Below are positions 25,421-38,702 of a stretch of 64,000 nt of DNA, in pieces (within the stretch, counting starts at the first letter, position 1; every line of letters starts with the position of its first letter). Source of the DNA: Calliopsis andreniformis (lineage: Eukaryota; Arthropoda; Insecta; Hymenoptera; Andrenidae); NCBI RefSeq assembly GCF_051401765.1, contig NW_027480494.1:930001-994000 (forward strand), given 5' to 3'. A program made the position numbers and the translations under genes. Under the pieces are notes generated by a model. The model was not told the DNA's origin. It did no database searches and was given only the letters and a program-made list of their open reading frames with translations.

Positions 25421-26942
25421 AGCCATAGCCATAGCCATACCCATAGCAGCCATAGCCATAGCCATAGCAGTCATGGCCATAGCCATAGACAAAGCAACCA
25501 TAGCCATAGCCACAGCCATAGCAGCCATAGCCATAACCATAGCAGCCATAGCCATAGCCATAGCAGACATAACCACAGCCATAGCAGCCATAGCCATATC
25601 CATAGCAGCCATAGCCATCGCCATAGCCTTAGCAGCAATAGCCATAGCCATAGCCATAGCCATAGGAGCTATAGCCATAGCCATAGCCATAGCAGCCATT
25701 GCCATAGCCATAGCAGCCATAACCACAGCCATAGCGGCCATAGCCATAGCCATAGCAGCCAGAGCCATAGCAGCCAGAGCCAGAGCCACAGCAGCCGTAG
25801 ACATAGCCATAGCCTTAGCAGCCATAGACATAATCATAGCCGTAGCAGCCATAGCCATAGCCACAGCAGCCACAGCCATGGCCATAGTAGCCAAAGTCAT
25901 AGCCATGGCCATAGTAGCCAAAGCCATAGCCATTGCAGCCATAGCCATAGACATAGCCATAGCCGCCAAAACCATAGCCATAGCAGTCATAGCCATAGCC
26001 ATAGCCATAGCAGCCATAGCCATAGCCATAGCCATAGCCATAGCAGCCATAGCCATAGCCATAGCAGCCATAGCCATAGCCATAGCAGACATAGCCACAG
26101 CCATAGCAGCCATAGCCATAGCCATAGCTGCCATAGGCATAGCCATACCCATAGCAGCCATAGACATAGCCATAGCAGTCATAGCCACAGCCATAGCCAT
26201 AGCAGCCATAGCCATAGCCATAGCAGCCATAGCCATAGCCATAGCAGCCATAGCCATAGCCATAGCAGCCATAACCACAGCCATAGCAGCCATAGCCATA
26301 GCCATAGCAGCCATAGCCATAGCCATAGCAGTCATAGCCATAGACATAGCCATAGCAGCTATAGCCATAGCCATAGCCATAGCAGACATAGCCATAGCCA
26401 TAGCAGCCATAGCCATAGCCATACCCATAGCAGCCATAGCCATAGCCATAGCAATCATGGCCATAGCCAGAGACAACGCAGCCATAGTCATAGCCACAGC
26501 CATAGCAGCCATAGCCATAACCATAGCAGCCATAGCCATAGCCATAGCAGACATAACCACAGCCATAGCAGCCATAGCCATAGCCATAGCAGCCATAGCC
26601 ATCGCCATAGCCTTAGCAGCAATAGCCATAGTCATAGCCATAGCCATAGCAGCTATAGCCATAGCCATAGCCATAGCAGCCACAGCCGTAGCCATAGCAG
26701 CCATAGCCATAGCCATAGCAGCCATAGTAGACATAGCCATAGCCATAGCAGCCATAGCCATAGCCATAGCAGCCATAGCCATAGTTATAGCAGCCAGAGC
26801 CAGAGCCACAGCAGCCGTAGACATAGCCATAGCCTTAGCAGCCATAGCCATAACCATAGCTATACCAGCCATAGCCATAGCAGCCATAGATATATCCATA
26901 GCAGCCAGAGCCAGAGCCACAGCAGCCGTAGACATAGCCATA
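25420..26942 (+). repeat. About 1.5-kb block, first of at least six copies
   Basis: Runs from a GCAGTCATGGCC cassette through GCAATCATGG (26,451) to GATATATCCATAGCAGCC. Copies lie at about 30.05-31.54, 36.3-37.9, 42.0-43.46, 48.3-49.8 and 50.65-52.23 kb, with a partial one at 53.4-53.9 kb. Lineage marks are a duplicated ATAACCACAGCC unit in the 37, 49 and 51.5 kb copies, and CCATATACATAGCC in the 30.76 and 42.68 kb copies. Confidence 0.87.
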
Positions 26943-27378
26943 GCTGCCATAGTCATAACCATAGCCATAGCAGCCATAGCCAAAGCCATAGCAGCCATAG
27001 CCATAGCAGCCGCAGCCATAGCCATAGCCATAGCAGCCATTGCCATAGCCATAGCAGCCATAACCACAGCCATAGCGGCCATAGCCATAGCCATAGCAGC
27101 CAGAGCCATAGCAGCCAGAGCCAGAGCCACAGCAGCCGTAGACATAGCCATAGCCTTAGCAGCCATAGACATAATCATAGCCATAGCAGCCATAGCCATA
27201 GCCACAGCAGCCACAGCCATGGCCATAGCAGCCATATCCATGGACATAGTAGCCAAAGCCATAGCCATAGCAGCCATAGCCATAGACATAGCCATAGCAG
27301 CCATAGCCGTAGCCATAGCCATAGCCATAGCAGTCATAGCCATAGCCATAGCTGCCATAGTCATAACCATAGCCATAG
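26943..27378 (+). repeat. 408-bp segment flanked by 28-bp direct repeats (long form)
   Basis: A 28-bp sequence beginning GCTGCCATAGTCATAACC occurs at 26,943 and 27,351. Short-form units at 31,545, 43,463 and 52,234 have it once and pass straight into GAAGCC, lacking the 408 bp between. Long forms occur at 26,943, 33,233, 38,861 and 45,151 and near 53.92 kb. This fits deletion by exchange between the direct repeats; insertion is the less simple alternative. Confidence 0.88.
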
Positions 27379-27987
27379 AAGCCATAGCCATAGCCATAGC
27401 AGCCTCAGCCGTAGCAGCCGCAGCCATAGCCACAGCCATAGCAGCCATAGCCATAACCATAGCAGCCATAGCCATAGCAGACATAACCACAGCCATAGCA
27501 GCCATAGCCACAGCCATAGCAGCCATAGCCATAGCCATAGCAGCCAGAGGCAGAGCCACAGCAGCCGTAGACATAGCCATAGCCTTAGGAGCCATAGACA
27601 TAACCATAGCCATAGCAGCCATAGCCATAGCCATAGCCGCCACAGCCATGGCCATAGTATCCAAAACCATAGCCATAGCAGCCATAGCCAAAGACATAGC
27701 CATAGCAGCCATAGCCATAGCCATAGCCATAGCCATAGCAGCCATAGCCATAGCCATAGCAGACATAGCCATAGCCATAGCCATAGCAGCCGTATCCATA
27801 GCCATAGTAGCCATAGCAATAGCCATAGCACCCATAGTCGCCATAGCCATAACCATAGCAGCCATAGCCATAGCCATAGCAGACATAGCCATAGCCATAG
27901 CCATAGCAGCCGTATCCATAGACATAGTAGACATAGCCATAGCCATAGCAGCCATAGCCGCCATAGCTATAGCCATAGCAGCCATAG

Positions 27988-28490
27988 TAGACACAGCCAT
28001 AGCCATAACAGCCATAGCCATAGTCATATCAGGCATAGCCGCAGCCATAGCAGCCATAGCCATAGCCATAGCAGCCATTGCAATGGTCATAGTAGCCAAA
28101 GCCGTAGCCATAGCAGCCATAGGCATAGCCATATCCATAGCAGCCATAGCCATAGCCATAGCAGTCATAGTCATAGCCATAGCCATTGCAGCCATAGCCA
28201 TAGCCATAGCCATAGCAGCCATAGCCATAACCAAAGCAGCCATAGCCACAGCCATAGCACCCATAGCCATAGCCATAGCAGCCATAGCCATAGCCATAGC
28301 AGCCAGAGCCAGAGCCACAGCAGCCGTAGACATAGCCATAGCCATAGCAGCCATAGCCATAACCAAAGCAGCCATAGCCACAGCCATAGCACCCATAGCC
28401 ATAGCCATAGCAGCCATAGCCATAGCCATAGCAGCCATAGCCATACCCACAGCAGCCATAGCCATAGCCATAGCAGTCATAGCCATAGCC
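27988..28490 (+). repeat. ATATCAGG core cassette with internal 132-bp duplication
   Basis: A core-specific cassette: GTAGACACAGCC, then GTCATATCAGGCATAGCC, then GCAATGGTCATAG and paired ACCAAAGCAGCC units (28,231 and 28,363, offset 132). ATATCAGG occurs eight times: 28,026, 32,220, 34,316, 39,944, 44,138, 46,234, 52,909 and 55,006. I found it nowhere outside 28-55 kb, so it marks the recently amplified domain. Confidence 0.92.
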
Positions 28491-31400
28491 ATAGCCATAG
28501 CAGCCATACCAATGGCCATAGTAGCCAAAGCCGTAGCCATAGCAGCCATAGCCATAGCCATATCCATAGCGGCCATAGCCATAGCCATAGCAGTCATAGC
28601 CATAGCCATAGCCACAGCAGCCATGGCCATAGCCATAGCCATAGCAGCCATAGCCATAGCCATAGCAGCCATAGCCATAGCCATAGTAGACATAGCCACA
28701 GCCATAGCAGCCATAGCCATAGCCATAGCTGCCATAGGGATAGCCATACCCATAGCAGCCATAGACATAGCCATAGCAGTCATAGCCATAGCCATAGCCA
28801 TAGCAGCCATAGCCATAGCCATAGCCATAGCAGCCATAGCCATAGCCATAGCAGCCATAGCAATAGCCATAGCAGCCATAACCACAGCCATAGCAGCCAT
28901 AGCCATAGCCATAGCAGCCATAGCCATAGCCATAGCAGTTATAGCCATAGACATAGCCATAGCAGCCATAGCCATAGCCATAGCCATAGCAGACATAGCC
29001 ATAGCCATAGCCAAACCCATAGCAGCCATAGCCATAGCCATAGCAGTCATGGCCATAGCCATAGACAAAGCAGCCATAGCCATAGCCACAGAAATAGCAG
29101 CCATAGCCATAACCATAGCAGCCACAGCCATAGCCATAGCAGACATAACCACAGCCACAGCAGCCATAGCCATAGCCGTAGCAGCCATAGCCATAGCCAT
29201 AGCAGCCAGAGCCAGAGCCACAGCAGCCGTAGACATAGCCATAGCCTTAGGGGCCATAGACATAACCATAGCCAGAGCAGCCATAGAAATAGCCATAGCC
29301 GCCACAGCCATGGCCATTGTATCCAAATCCATAGCCATAGCAGCCATAGCCAAAGACATAGCCATAGCAGCCATAGCCATAGCCATAGCAGTCATGGCCA
29401 TAGCCATAGACAAAGCAGCCATAGCCATAGCCACAGCCATAGCAGCCATAGCCATAGCCATAGCAACCATAGCCATAGCCATAGCAGACATAACCACAGC
29501 CACAGCAGCCATAGCCATAGCCATAGCAGCCATAGCCATAGCCATAGCAGCCAGAGCCAGAGCCACAGCAGCCGTAGACATAGCCATAGCCTTAGGGGCC
29601 ATAGACATAACCATAGCCATAGCAGCCATAGAAATAGCCATAGCCGCCATAGCCATGGCTATAGTATCCAAAACCATAGCCATAGCAGCCATAGCCAAAG
29701 ACATAGCCATAGCAGCCATATCCATAGCCATAGCCATGGCCATAGCAGCCATAGCCATAGCCATAGCAGACATAGCCATAGCCATAGCCATAGCAGCCGT
29801 ATCCATAGCCATAGTAGCCATAGCCATAGCCATAGCAGCCATACCAATGGCCATAGTAGCCAAAGCCGTAGCCATAGCAGCCATAGCCATAGCCATATCC
29901 ATAGCGGCCATAGCCATAGCCATAGCAGTCATAGCCATAGCCATAGCCATAGCAGCCATAGCCATAGCCATAGCCATAGCCATAGCAGCCATAGCCATAG
30001 CCATAGCAGCCATAGCCATAGCCATTGCAGCCATAGCCATAGCCATAGCAGCCATAGCCATAGCCATACCCATAGCAGCCATAGCCATAGCCATAGCAGT
30101 CATGGCCATAGCCATAGACAAAGCAACCATAGCCATAGCCACAGACATAGCAGCCATAGCCATAACCATAGCAGCCATAGCCATAGCCATAGCAGACATA
30201 ACCACAGCCATAGCAGCCATAGCCATATCCATAGCAGCCATAGCCATCGCCATAGCCTTAGCAGCAATAGCCATAGTCATAGCCATAGCCATAGGAGCTA
30301 TAGCCATAGCCATAGCCATAGCAGCCATTGCCATAGCCATAGCAGCCATAACCACAGAAATAGCGGCCATAGCCATAGCCATAGCAGCCAGAGCCATAGC
30401 AGCCAGAGCCAGAGCCACAGCAGCCGTAGACATAGCCATAGCCTTAGCAGCCATAGACATAATCATAGCCGTAGCAGCCATAGCCATAGCCACAGCAGCC
30501 ACAGCCATGGCCATAGTAGCCAAAGCCATAGCCATTGCAGCCATAGCCATAGACATAGCCATAGCCGCCAAAACCATAGCCATAGCAGTCATAGCCATAG
30601 CCATAGCCATAGCAGCCATAGCCATAGCCATAGCCATAGCCATAGCAGCCATAGCCATAGCCATAGCAGCCATAGCCATAGCCATAGCAGACATAGCCAC
30701 AGCCATAGCAGCCATAGCCATAGCCATAGCTGCCATAGGCATAGCCATACCCATAGCAGCCATATACATAGCCATAGCAGTCATAGCCACAGCCATAGCC
30801 ATAGCAGCCATAGCCATAGCCATAGCAGCCATAGCCATAGCCATAGCAGCCATAGCCATAGCCATAGCAGCCATAACCACAGCCATAGCAGCCATAGCCA
30901 TAGCCATAGCAGCCATAGCCATAGCCATAGCAGTCATAGCCATAGACATAGCCATAGCAGCTATAGCCATAGCCATAGCCATAGCAGACATAGCCATAGC
31001 CATAGCAGCCATAGCCATAGCCATACCCATAGCAGCCATAGCCATAGCCATAGCAATCATGGCCATAGCCAGAGACAAAGCAGCCATAGTCATAGCCACA
31101 GCCATAGCAGCCATAGCCATAACCATAGCAGCCATAGCCATAGCCATAGCAGACATAACCACAGCCATAGCAGCCATAGCCATAGCCATAGCAGCCATAG
31201 CCATCGCCATAGCCTTAGCAGCAATAGCCATAGTCATAGCCATAGCCATAGCAGCTATAGCCATAGCCATAGCCATAGCAGCCACAGCCGTAGCCATAGC
31301 AGCCATAGCCATAGCCATAGCAGCCATAGTAGACATAGCCATAGCCATAGCAGCCATAGCCATAGCCATAGCAGCCATAGCCATAGTTATAGCAGCCAGA

Positions 31401-32994
31401 GCCAGAGCCACAGCAGCCGTAGACATAGCCGTAGCCTTAGCAGCCATAGCCATAACCATAGCTATACCAGCCATAGCCATAGCAGCCATAGATATATCCA
31501 TAGCAGCCAGAGCCAGAGCCACAGCAGCCGTAGACATAGCCATAGCTGCCATAGTCATAACCATAGCCATAGAAGCCATAGCCATAGCCATAGCAGCCTT
31601 AGCCGTAGCAGCCGCAGCCATAGCCACAGCCATAGCAGCCATAGCCATAACCATAGCAGCCATAGCCATAGCAGACATAACCACAGCCATAGCAGCCATA
31701 GCCACAGCCATAGCAGCCATAGCCATAGCCATAGCAGCCAGAGGCAGAGCCACAGCAGCCGTAGACATAGCCATAGCCTTAGGAGCCATAGACATAACCA
31801 TAGCCATAGCAGCCATAGCCATAGCCATAGCCGCCACAGCCATGGCCATAGTATCCAAAACCATAACCATAGCAGCCATAGCCAAAGACATAGCCATAGC
31901 AGCCATAGCCATAGCCATAGCCATAGCCATAGCAGCCATAGCCATAGCCATAGCAGACATAGCCATAGCCATAGCCATAGCAGCCGTATCCATAGCCATA
32001 GTAGCCATAGCAATAGCCATAGCACCCATAGTCGCCATAGCCATAACCATAGCAGCCATAGCCATAGCCATAGCAGACATAGCCATAGCCATAGCCATAG
32101 CAGCCGTATCCATAGACATAGTAGACATAGCCATAGCCATAGCAGCCATAGCCGCCATAGCTATAGCCATAGCAGCCATAGTAGACACAGCCATAGCCAT
32201 AGCAGCCATAGCCATAGTCATATCAGGCATAGCCGCAGCCATAGCAGCCATAGCCATAGCCATAGCAGCCATTGCAATGGTCATAGTAGCCAAAGCCGTA
32301 GCCATAGCAGCCATAGGCATAGCCATATCCATAGCAGCCATAGCCATAGCCATAGCAGTCATAGTCATAGCCATAGCCATTGCAGCCATAGCCATAGCCA
32401 TAGCCATAGCAGCCATAGCCATAACCAAAGCAGCCATAGCCACAGCCATAGCACCCATAGCCATAGCCATAGCAGCCATAGCCATAGCCATAGCAGCCAG
32501 AGCCAGAGCCACAGCAGCCGTAGACATAGCCATAGCCATAGCAGCCATAGCCATAACCAAAGCAGCCATAGCCACAGCCATAGCACCCATAGCCATAGCC
32601 ATAGCAGCCATAGCCATAGCCATAGCAGCCATAGCCATACCCACAGCAGCCATAGCCATAGCCATAGCAGTCATAGCCATAGCCATAGCCATAGCAGCCA
32701 TAGCCATAGCCATACCCATAGCAGCCATAGCCATAGCCATAGCAATCATGGCCATAGCCAGAGACAAAGCAGCCATAGTCATAGCCACAGCCATAGCAGC
32801 CATAGCCATAACCATAGCAGCCATAGCCATAGCCATAGCAGACATAACCACAGCCATAGCAGCCATAGCCATAGCCATAGCAGCCATAGCCATCGCCATA
32901 GCCTTAGCAGCAATAGCCATAGTCATAGCCATAGCCATAGCAGCTATAGCCATAGCCATAGCCATAGCAGCCACAGCCGTAGCCATAGCAGCCA

Positions 32995-32996
32995 TT
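32995..32996 (+). other. Register-shifting length change GCCATTCC (copy A)
   Basis: GCAGCCATTCCATAGCC stands where the sister unit at 53,680 reads GCAGCCATAGCCATAGCC: AG has become T, a net loss of one base. It ends the long + Ala-Ile and - Met-Ala frames. It is the second of the two independent register shifts found. Confidence 0.93.
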
Positions 32997-35900
32997 CCAT
33001 AGCCATAGCAGCCATAGTAGACATAGCCATAGCCATAGCAGCCATAGCCATAGCCATAGCAGCCATAGCCATAGTTATAGCAGCCAGAGCCAGAGCCACA
33101 GCAGCCGTAGACATAGCCGTAGCCTTAGCAGCCATAGCCATAACCATAGCTATACCAGCCATAGCCATAGCAGCCATAGATATATCCATAGCAGCCAGAG
33201 CCAGAGCCACAGCAGCCGTAGACATAGCCATAGCTGCCATAGTCATAACCATAGCCATAGCAGCCATAGCCAAAGCCATAGCAGCCATAGCCATAGCAGC
33301 CGCAGCCATAGCCATAGCCATAGCAGCCATTGCCATAGCCATAGCAGCCATAACCACAGCCATAGCGGCCATAGCCATAGCCATAGCAGCCAGCGCCATA
33401 GCAGCCAGAGCCAGAGCCACAGCAGCCGTAGACATAGCCATAGCCTTAGCAGCCATAGGCATAATCATAGCCATAGCAGCCATAGCCATAGCCACAGCAG
33501 CCACAGCCATGGCCATAGCAGCCATATCCATGGACATAGTAGCCAAAGCCATAGCCATAGCAGCCATAGCCATAGACATAGCCATAGCAGCCATAGCCGT
33601 AGCCATAGCCATAGCCATAGCAGTCATAGCCATAGCCATAGCTGCCATAGTCATAACCATAGCCATAGAAGCCATAGCCATAGCCATAGCAGCCTTAGCC
33701 GTAGCAGCCGAAGCCATAGCCACAGCCATAGCAGCCATAGCCATAACCATAGCAGCCATAGCCATAGCAGACATAACCACAGCCATAGCAGCCATAGCCA
33801 CAGCCATAGCAGCCATAGCCATAGCCATAGCAGCCAGAGGCAGAGCCACAGCAGCCGTAGACATAGCCATAGCCTTAGGAGCCATAGACATAACCATAGC
33901 CATAGCAGCCATAGCCATAGCCATAGCCGCCACAGCCATGGCCATAGTATCCAAAACCATAACCATAGCAGCCATAGCCAAAGACATAGCCATAGCAGCC
34001 ATAGCCATAGCCATAGCCATAGCCATAGCAGCCATAGCCATAGCCATAGCAGACATAGCCATAGCCATAGCCATAGCAGCCGTATCCATAGCCATAGTAG
34101 CCATAGCAATAGCCATAGCACCCATAGTCGCCATAGCCATAACCATAGCAGCCATAGCCATAGCCATAGCAGACATAGCCATAGCCATAGCCATAGCAGC
34201 CGTATCCATAGACATAGTAGACATAGCCATAGCCATAGCAGCCATAGCCGCCATAGCTATAGCCATAGCAGCCATAGTAGACACAGCCATAGCCATAGCA
34301 GCCATAGCCATAGTCATATCAGGCATAGCCGCAGCCATAGCAGCCATAGCCATAGCCATAGCAGCCATTGCAATGGTCATAGTAGCCAAAGCCGTAGCCA
34401 TAGCAGCCATAGGCATAGCCATATCCATAGCAGCCATAGCCATAGCCATAGCAGTCATAGTCATAGCCATAGCCATTGCAGCCATAGCCATAGCCATAGC
34501 CATAGCAGCCATAGCCATAACCAAAGCAGCCATAGCCACAGCCATAGCACCCATAGCCATAGCCATAGCAGCCATAGCCATAGCCATAGCAGCCAGAGCC
34601 AGAGCCACAGCAGCCGTAGACATAGCCATAGCCATAGCAGCCATAGCCATAACCAAAGCAGCCATAGCCACAGCCATAGCACCCATAGCCATAGCCATAG
34701 CAGCCATAGCCATAGCCATAGCAGCCATAGCCATACCCACAGCAGCCATAGCCATAGCCATAGCAGTCATAGCCATAGCCATAGCCATAGCAGCCATACC
34801 AATGGCCATAGTAGCCAAAGCCGTAGCCATAGCAGCCATAGCCATAGCCATATCCATAGCGGCCATAGCCATAGCCATAGCAGTCATAGCCATAGCCATA
34901 GCCACAGCAGCCATGGCCATAGCCATAGCCATAGCAGCCATAGCCATAGCCATAGCAGCCATAGCCATAGCCATAGTAGACATAGCCACAGCCATAGCAG
35001 CCATAGCCATAGCCATAGCTGCCATAGGGATAGCCATACCCATAGCAGCCATAGACATAGCCATAGCAGTCATAGCCATAGCCATAGCCATAGCAGCCAT
35101 AGCCATAGCCATAGCCATAGCAGCCATAGCCATAGCCATAGCAGCCATAGCAATAGCCATAGCAGCCATAACCACAGCCATAGCAGCCATAGCCATAGCC
35201 ATAGCAGCCATAGCCATAGCCATAGCAGTTATAGCCATAGACATAGCCATAGCAGCCATAGCCATAGCCATAGCCATAGCAGACATAGCCATAGCCATAG
35301 CCAAACCCATAGCAGCCATAGCCATAGCCATAGCAGTCATGGCCATAGCCATAGACAAAGCAGCCATAGCCATAGCCACAGAAATAGCAGCCATAGCCAT
35401 AACCATAGCAGCCATAGCCATAGCCATAGCAGACATAACCACAGCCACAGCAGCCATAGCCATAGCCGTAGCAGCCATAGCCATAGCCATAGCAGCCAGA
35501 GCCAGAGCCACAGCAGCCGTAGACATAGCCATAGCCTTAGGGGCCATAGACATAACCATAGCCAGAGCAGCCATAGAAATAGCCATAGCCGCCACAGCCA
35601 TGGCCATTGTATCCAAATCCATAGCCATAGCAGCCATAGCCAAAGACATAGCCATAGCAGCCATAGCCATAGCCATAGCAGTCATGGCCATAGCCATAGA
35701 CAAAGCAGCCATAGCCATAGCCACAGCCATAGCAGCCATAGCCATAGCCATAGCAACCATAGCCATAGCCATAGCAGACATAACCACAGCCACAGCAGCC
35801 ATAGCCATAGCCATAGCAGCCATAGCCATAGCCATAGCAGCCAGAGCCAGAGCCACAGCAGCCGTAGACATAGCCATAGCCTTAGGGGCCATAGACATAA

Positions 35901-38648
35901 CCATAGCCATAGCAGCCATAGAAATAGCCATAGCCGCCATAGCCATGGCTATAGTATCCAAAACCATAGCCATAGCAGCCATAGCCAAAGACATAGCCAT
36001 AGCAGCCATATCCATAGCCATAGCCATAGCCATAGCAGCCATAGCCATAGCCATAGCAGACATAGCCATAGCCATAGCCATAGCAGCCGTATCCATAGCC
36101 ATAGTAGCCATAGCCATAGCCATAGCAGCCATACCAATGGCCATAGTAGCCAAAGCCGTAGCCATAGCAGCCATAGCCATAGCCATATCCATAGCGGCCA
36201 TAGCCATAGCCATAGCAGTCATAGCCATAGCCATAGCCATAGCAGCCATAGCCATAGCCATAGCCATAGCCATAGCAGCCATAGCCATAGCCATAGCAGC
36301 CATAGCCATAGCCATTGCAGCCATAGCCATAGCCATAGCAGCCATAGCCATAGCCATACCCATAGCAGCCATAGCCATAGCCATAGCAGTCATGGCCATA
36401 GCCATAGACAAAGCAACCATAGCCATAGCCACAGACATAGCAGCCATAGCCATAACCATAGCAGCCATAGCCATAGCCATAGCAGACATAACCACAGCCA
36501 TAGCAGCCATAGCCATATCCATAGCAGCCATAGCCATCGCCATATCCTTAGCAGCAATAGCCATAGTCATAGCCATAGCCATAGGAGCTATAGCCATAGC
36601 CATAGCCATAGCAGCCATTGCCATAGCCATAGCAGCCATAACCACAGCCATAGCGGCCATAGCCATAGCCATAGCAGCCAGAGCCATAGCAGCCAGAGCC
36701 AGAGCCACAGCAGCCGTAGACATAGCCATAGCCTTAGCAGCCATAGACATAATCATAGCCGTAGCAGCCATAGCCATAGCCACAGCAGCCACAGCCATGG
36801 CCATAGTAGCCAAAGTCATAGCCATGGCCATAGTAGCCAAAGCCATAGCCATTGCAGCCATAGCCATAGACATAGCCATAGCCGCCAAAACCATAGCCAT
36901 AGCAGTCATAGCCATAGCCATAGCCATAGCAGCCATAGCCATAGCCATAGCCATAGCCATAGCAGCCATAGCCATAGCCATAGCAGCCATAGCCATAGCC
37001 ATAGCAGACATAGCCACAGCCATAGCAGCCATAGCCATAGCCATAGCTGCCATAGGCATAGCCATACCCATAGCAGCCATAGACATAGCCATAGCAGTCA
37101 TAGCCACAGCCATAGCCATAGCAGCCATAGCCATAGCCATAGCAGCCATAGCCATAGCCATAGCAGCCATAGCCATAGCCATAGCAGCCATAACCACAGC
37201 CATAGCAGCCATAGCCATAGCCATAGCAGCCATAGCCATAGCCATAGCAGCCATAACCACAGCCATAGCAGCCATAGCCATAGCCATAGCAGCCATAGCC
37301 ATAGCCATAGCAGTCATAGCCATAGACATAGCCATAGCAGCTATAGCCATAGCCATAGCCATAGCAGACATAGCCATAGCCATAGCAGCCATAGCCATAG
37401 CCATACCCATAGCAGCCATAGCCATAGCCATAGCAATCATGGCCATAGCCAGAGACAAAGCAGCCATAGTCATAGCCACAGCCATAGCAGCCATAGCCAT
37501 AACCATAGCAGCCATAGCCATAGCCATAGCAGACATAACCACAGCCATAGCAGCCATAGCCATAGCCATAGCAGCCATAGCCATCGCCATAGCCTTAGCA
37601 GCAATAGCCATAGTCATAGCCATAGCCATAGCAGCTATAGCCATAGCCATAGCCATAGCAGCCACAGCCGTAGCCATAGCAGCCATAGCCATAGCCATAG
37701 CAGCCATAGTAGACATAGCCATAGCCATAGCAGCCATAGCCATAGCCATAGCAGCCATAGCCATAGTTATAGCAGCCAGAGCCAGAGCCACAGCAGCCGT
37801 AGACATAGCCGTAGCCTTAGCAGCCATAGCCATAACCATAGCTATACCAGCCATAGCCATAGCAGCCATAGATATATCCATAGCAGCCAGAGCCAGAGCC
37901 ACAGCAGCCGTAGACATAGCCATAGCCTTAGGGGCCATAGACATAACCATAGCCAGAGCAGCCATAGAAATAGCCATAGCCGCCACAGCCATGGCCATTG
38001 TATCCAAATCCATAGCCATAGCAGCCATAGCCAAAGACATAGCCATAGCAGCCATAGCCATAGCCATAGCAGTCATGGCCATAGCCATAGACAAAGCAGC
38101 CATAGCCATAGCCACAGCCATAGCAGCCATAGCCATAGCCATAGCAACCATAGCCATAGCCATAGCAGACATAACCACAGCCACAGCAGCCATAGCCATA
38201 GCCATAGCAGCCATAGCCATAGCCATAGCAGCCAGAGCCAGAGCCACAGCAGCCGTAGACATAGCCATAGCCTTAGGGGCCATAGACATAACCATAGCCA
38301 TAGCAGCCATAGAAATAGCCATAGCCGCCATAGCCATGGCTATAGTATCCAAAACCATAGCCATAGCAGCCATAGCCAAAGACATAGCCATAGCAGCCAT
38401 ATCCATAGCCATAGCCATAGCCATAGCAGCCATAGCCATAGCCATAGCAGACATAGCCATAGCCATAGCCATAGCAGCCGTATCCATAGCCATAGTAGCC
38501 ATAGCCATAGCCATAGCAGCCATACCAATGGCCATAGTAGCCAAAGCCGTAGCCATAGCAGCCATAGCCATAGCCATATCCATAGCGGCCATAGCCATAG
38601 CCATAGCAGTCATAGCCATAGCCATAGCCATAGCAGCCATAGCCATAG

Positions 38649-38702
38649 CCATAGCCATAGCCATAGCAGCCATAGCCATAGCCATAGCAGCCATAGCCAT
38701 AG
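38649..38702 (+). repeat. 54-bp homology at the 11.9-kb duplication junction
   Basis: Plain hexamer monomers ending at GTTATAG (38,702) are the same as 26,731-26,784 and 50,567-50,620. To the left the sequence follows the 36.2-kb type (GCCATTGCAGCC next). To the right it follows the 26.8-kb type (GTTATAGCAGCC). The exchange took place somewhere in this 54-bp stretch. Confidence 0.9.

Larger units (their letters stand above)
12629..32995 (-). other. Longest antisense open frame, Met-Ala repeats (not called as a gene)
   Basis: About 6,790 codons of ATG-GCT with extra GCT, which gives Met at nearly every second position. The composition is implausible for a normal protein. As in the + Ala-Ile frame, basic codons cannot become stops by one change. 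It ends at the TAG made by CCTAGG (12,629-12,631), and its last in-window ATG is next to the register shift at 32,995. The frame continues in pieces to both window ends. Because ATG recurs every 6 nt, any antisense transcript would offer this frame to ribosomes. Confidence 0.3.
12651..33002 (+). other. Longest + strand open frame, Ala-Ile repeats (not called as a gene)
   Basis: About 6,780 codons in the GCC-ATA-GCA register, alternating Ala and Ile with inserted T, V, D, S, M, K, R and P. It ends at the register shift at 32,995. No codon of the basic repeat reaches a stop by one substitution, so long openness is expected without selection. There is no signal peptide, domain, splice pattern, promoter or polyadenylation signal, and the first ATG is an ordinary GCCATG variant. 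Equivalent frames run 302-3,874, 4,537-10,404, 11,067-12,632 and 33,509-44,920. Translation is not excluded, but nothing positive supports it beyond the scarcity of small indels. Confidence 0.3.
26731..38648 (+). repeat. 11,918-bp tandem duplication, copy A
   Basis: Each landmark tested in copy A recurs 11,918 bp later in copy B. Examples are GCTGCCATAGTC at 26,943, the ATATCAGG cassettes at 28,026, 32,220 and 34,316, and the length change at 32,995. Rare private variants are shared too: GCCTCAGCCG near 27,411, GCCGAAGCC near 33,708, GAAATAGCGGCC near 30,358 and GCCAGCGCC near 33,391. Internally it holds related units offset by 4,194, 6,290 and 2,096 bp. Confidence 0.95.

Noticed and set aside
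29650..29670. GCCATGGCTATAG as an inversion breakpoint
   Set aside because: It is explained by one C-to-T change in GCCATGGCCATAG; the strand on both sides is unchanged, and copies at 35.9, 38.3, 41.6, 47.9 and 50.3 kb share it.
27361..34682. A true 2,097-bp higher-order period, since offsets 4,194 and 6,291 are 2 and 3 times 2,097
   Set aside because: No homologous unit exists at the intermediate position near 29,458, and 4,194 results from 4,602 minus the 408-bp interval. The arithmetic looks coincidental.
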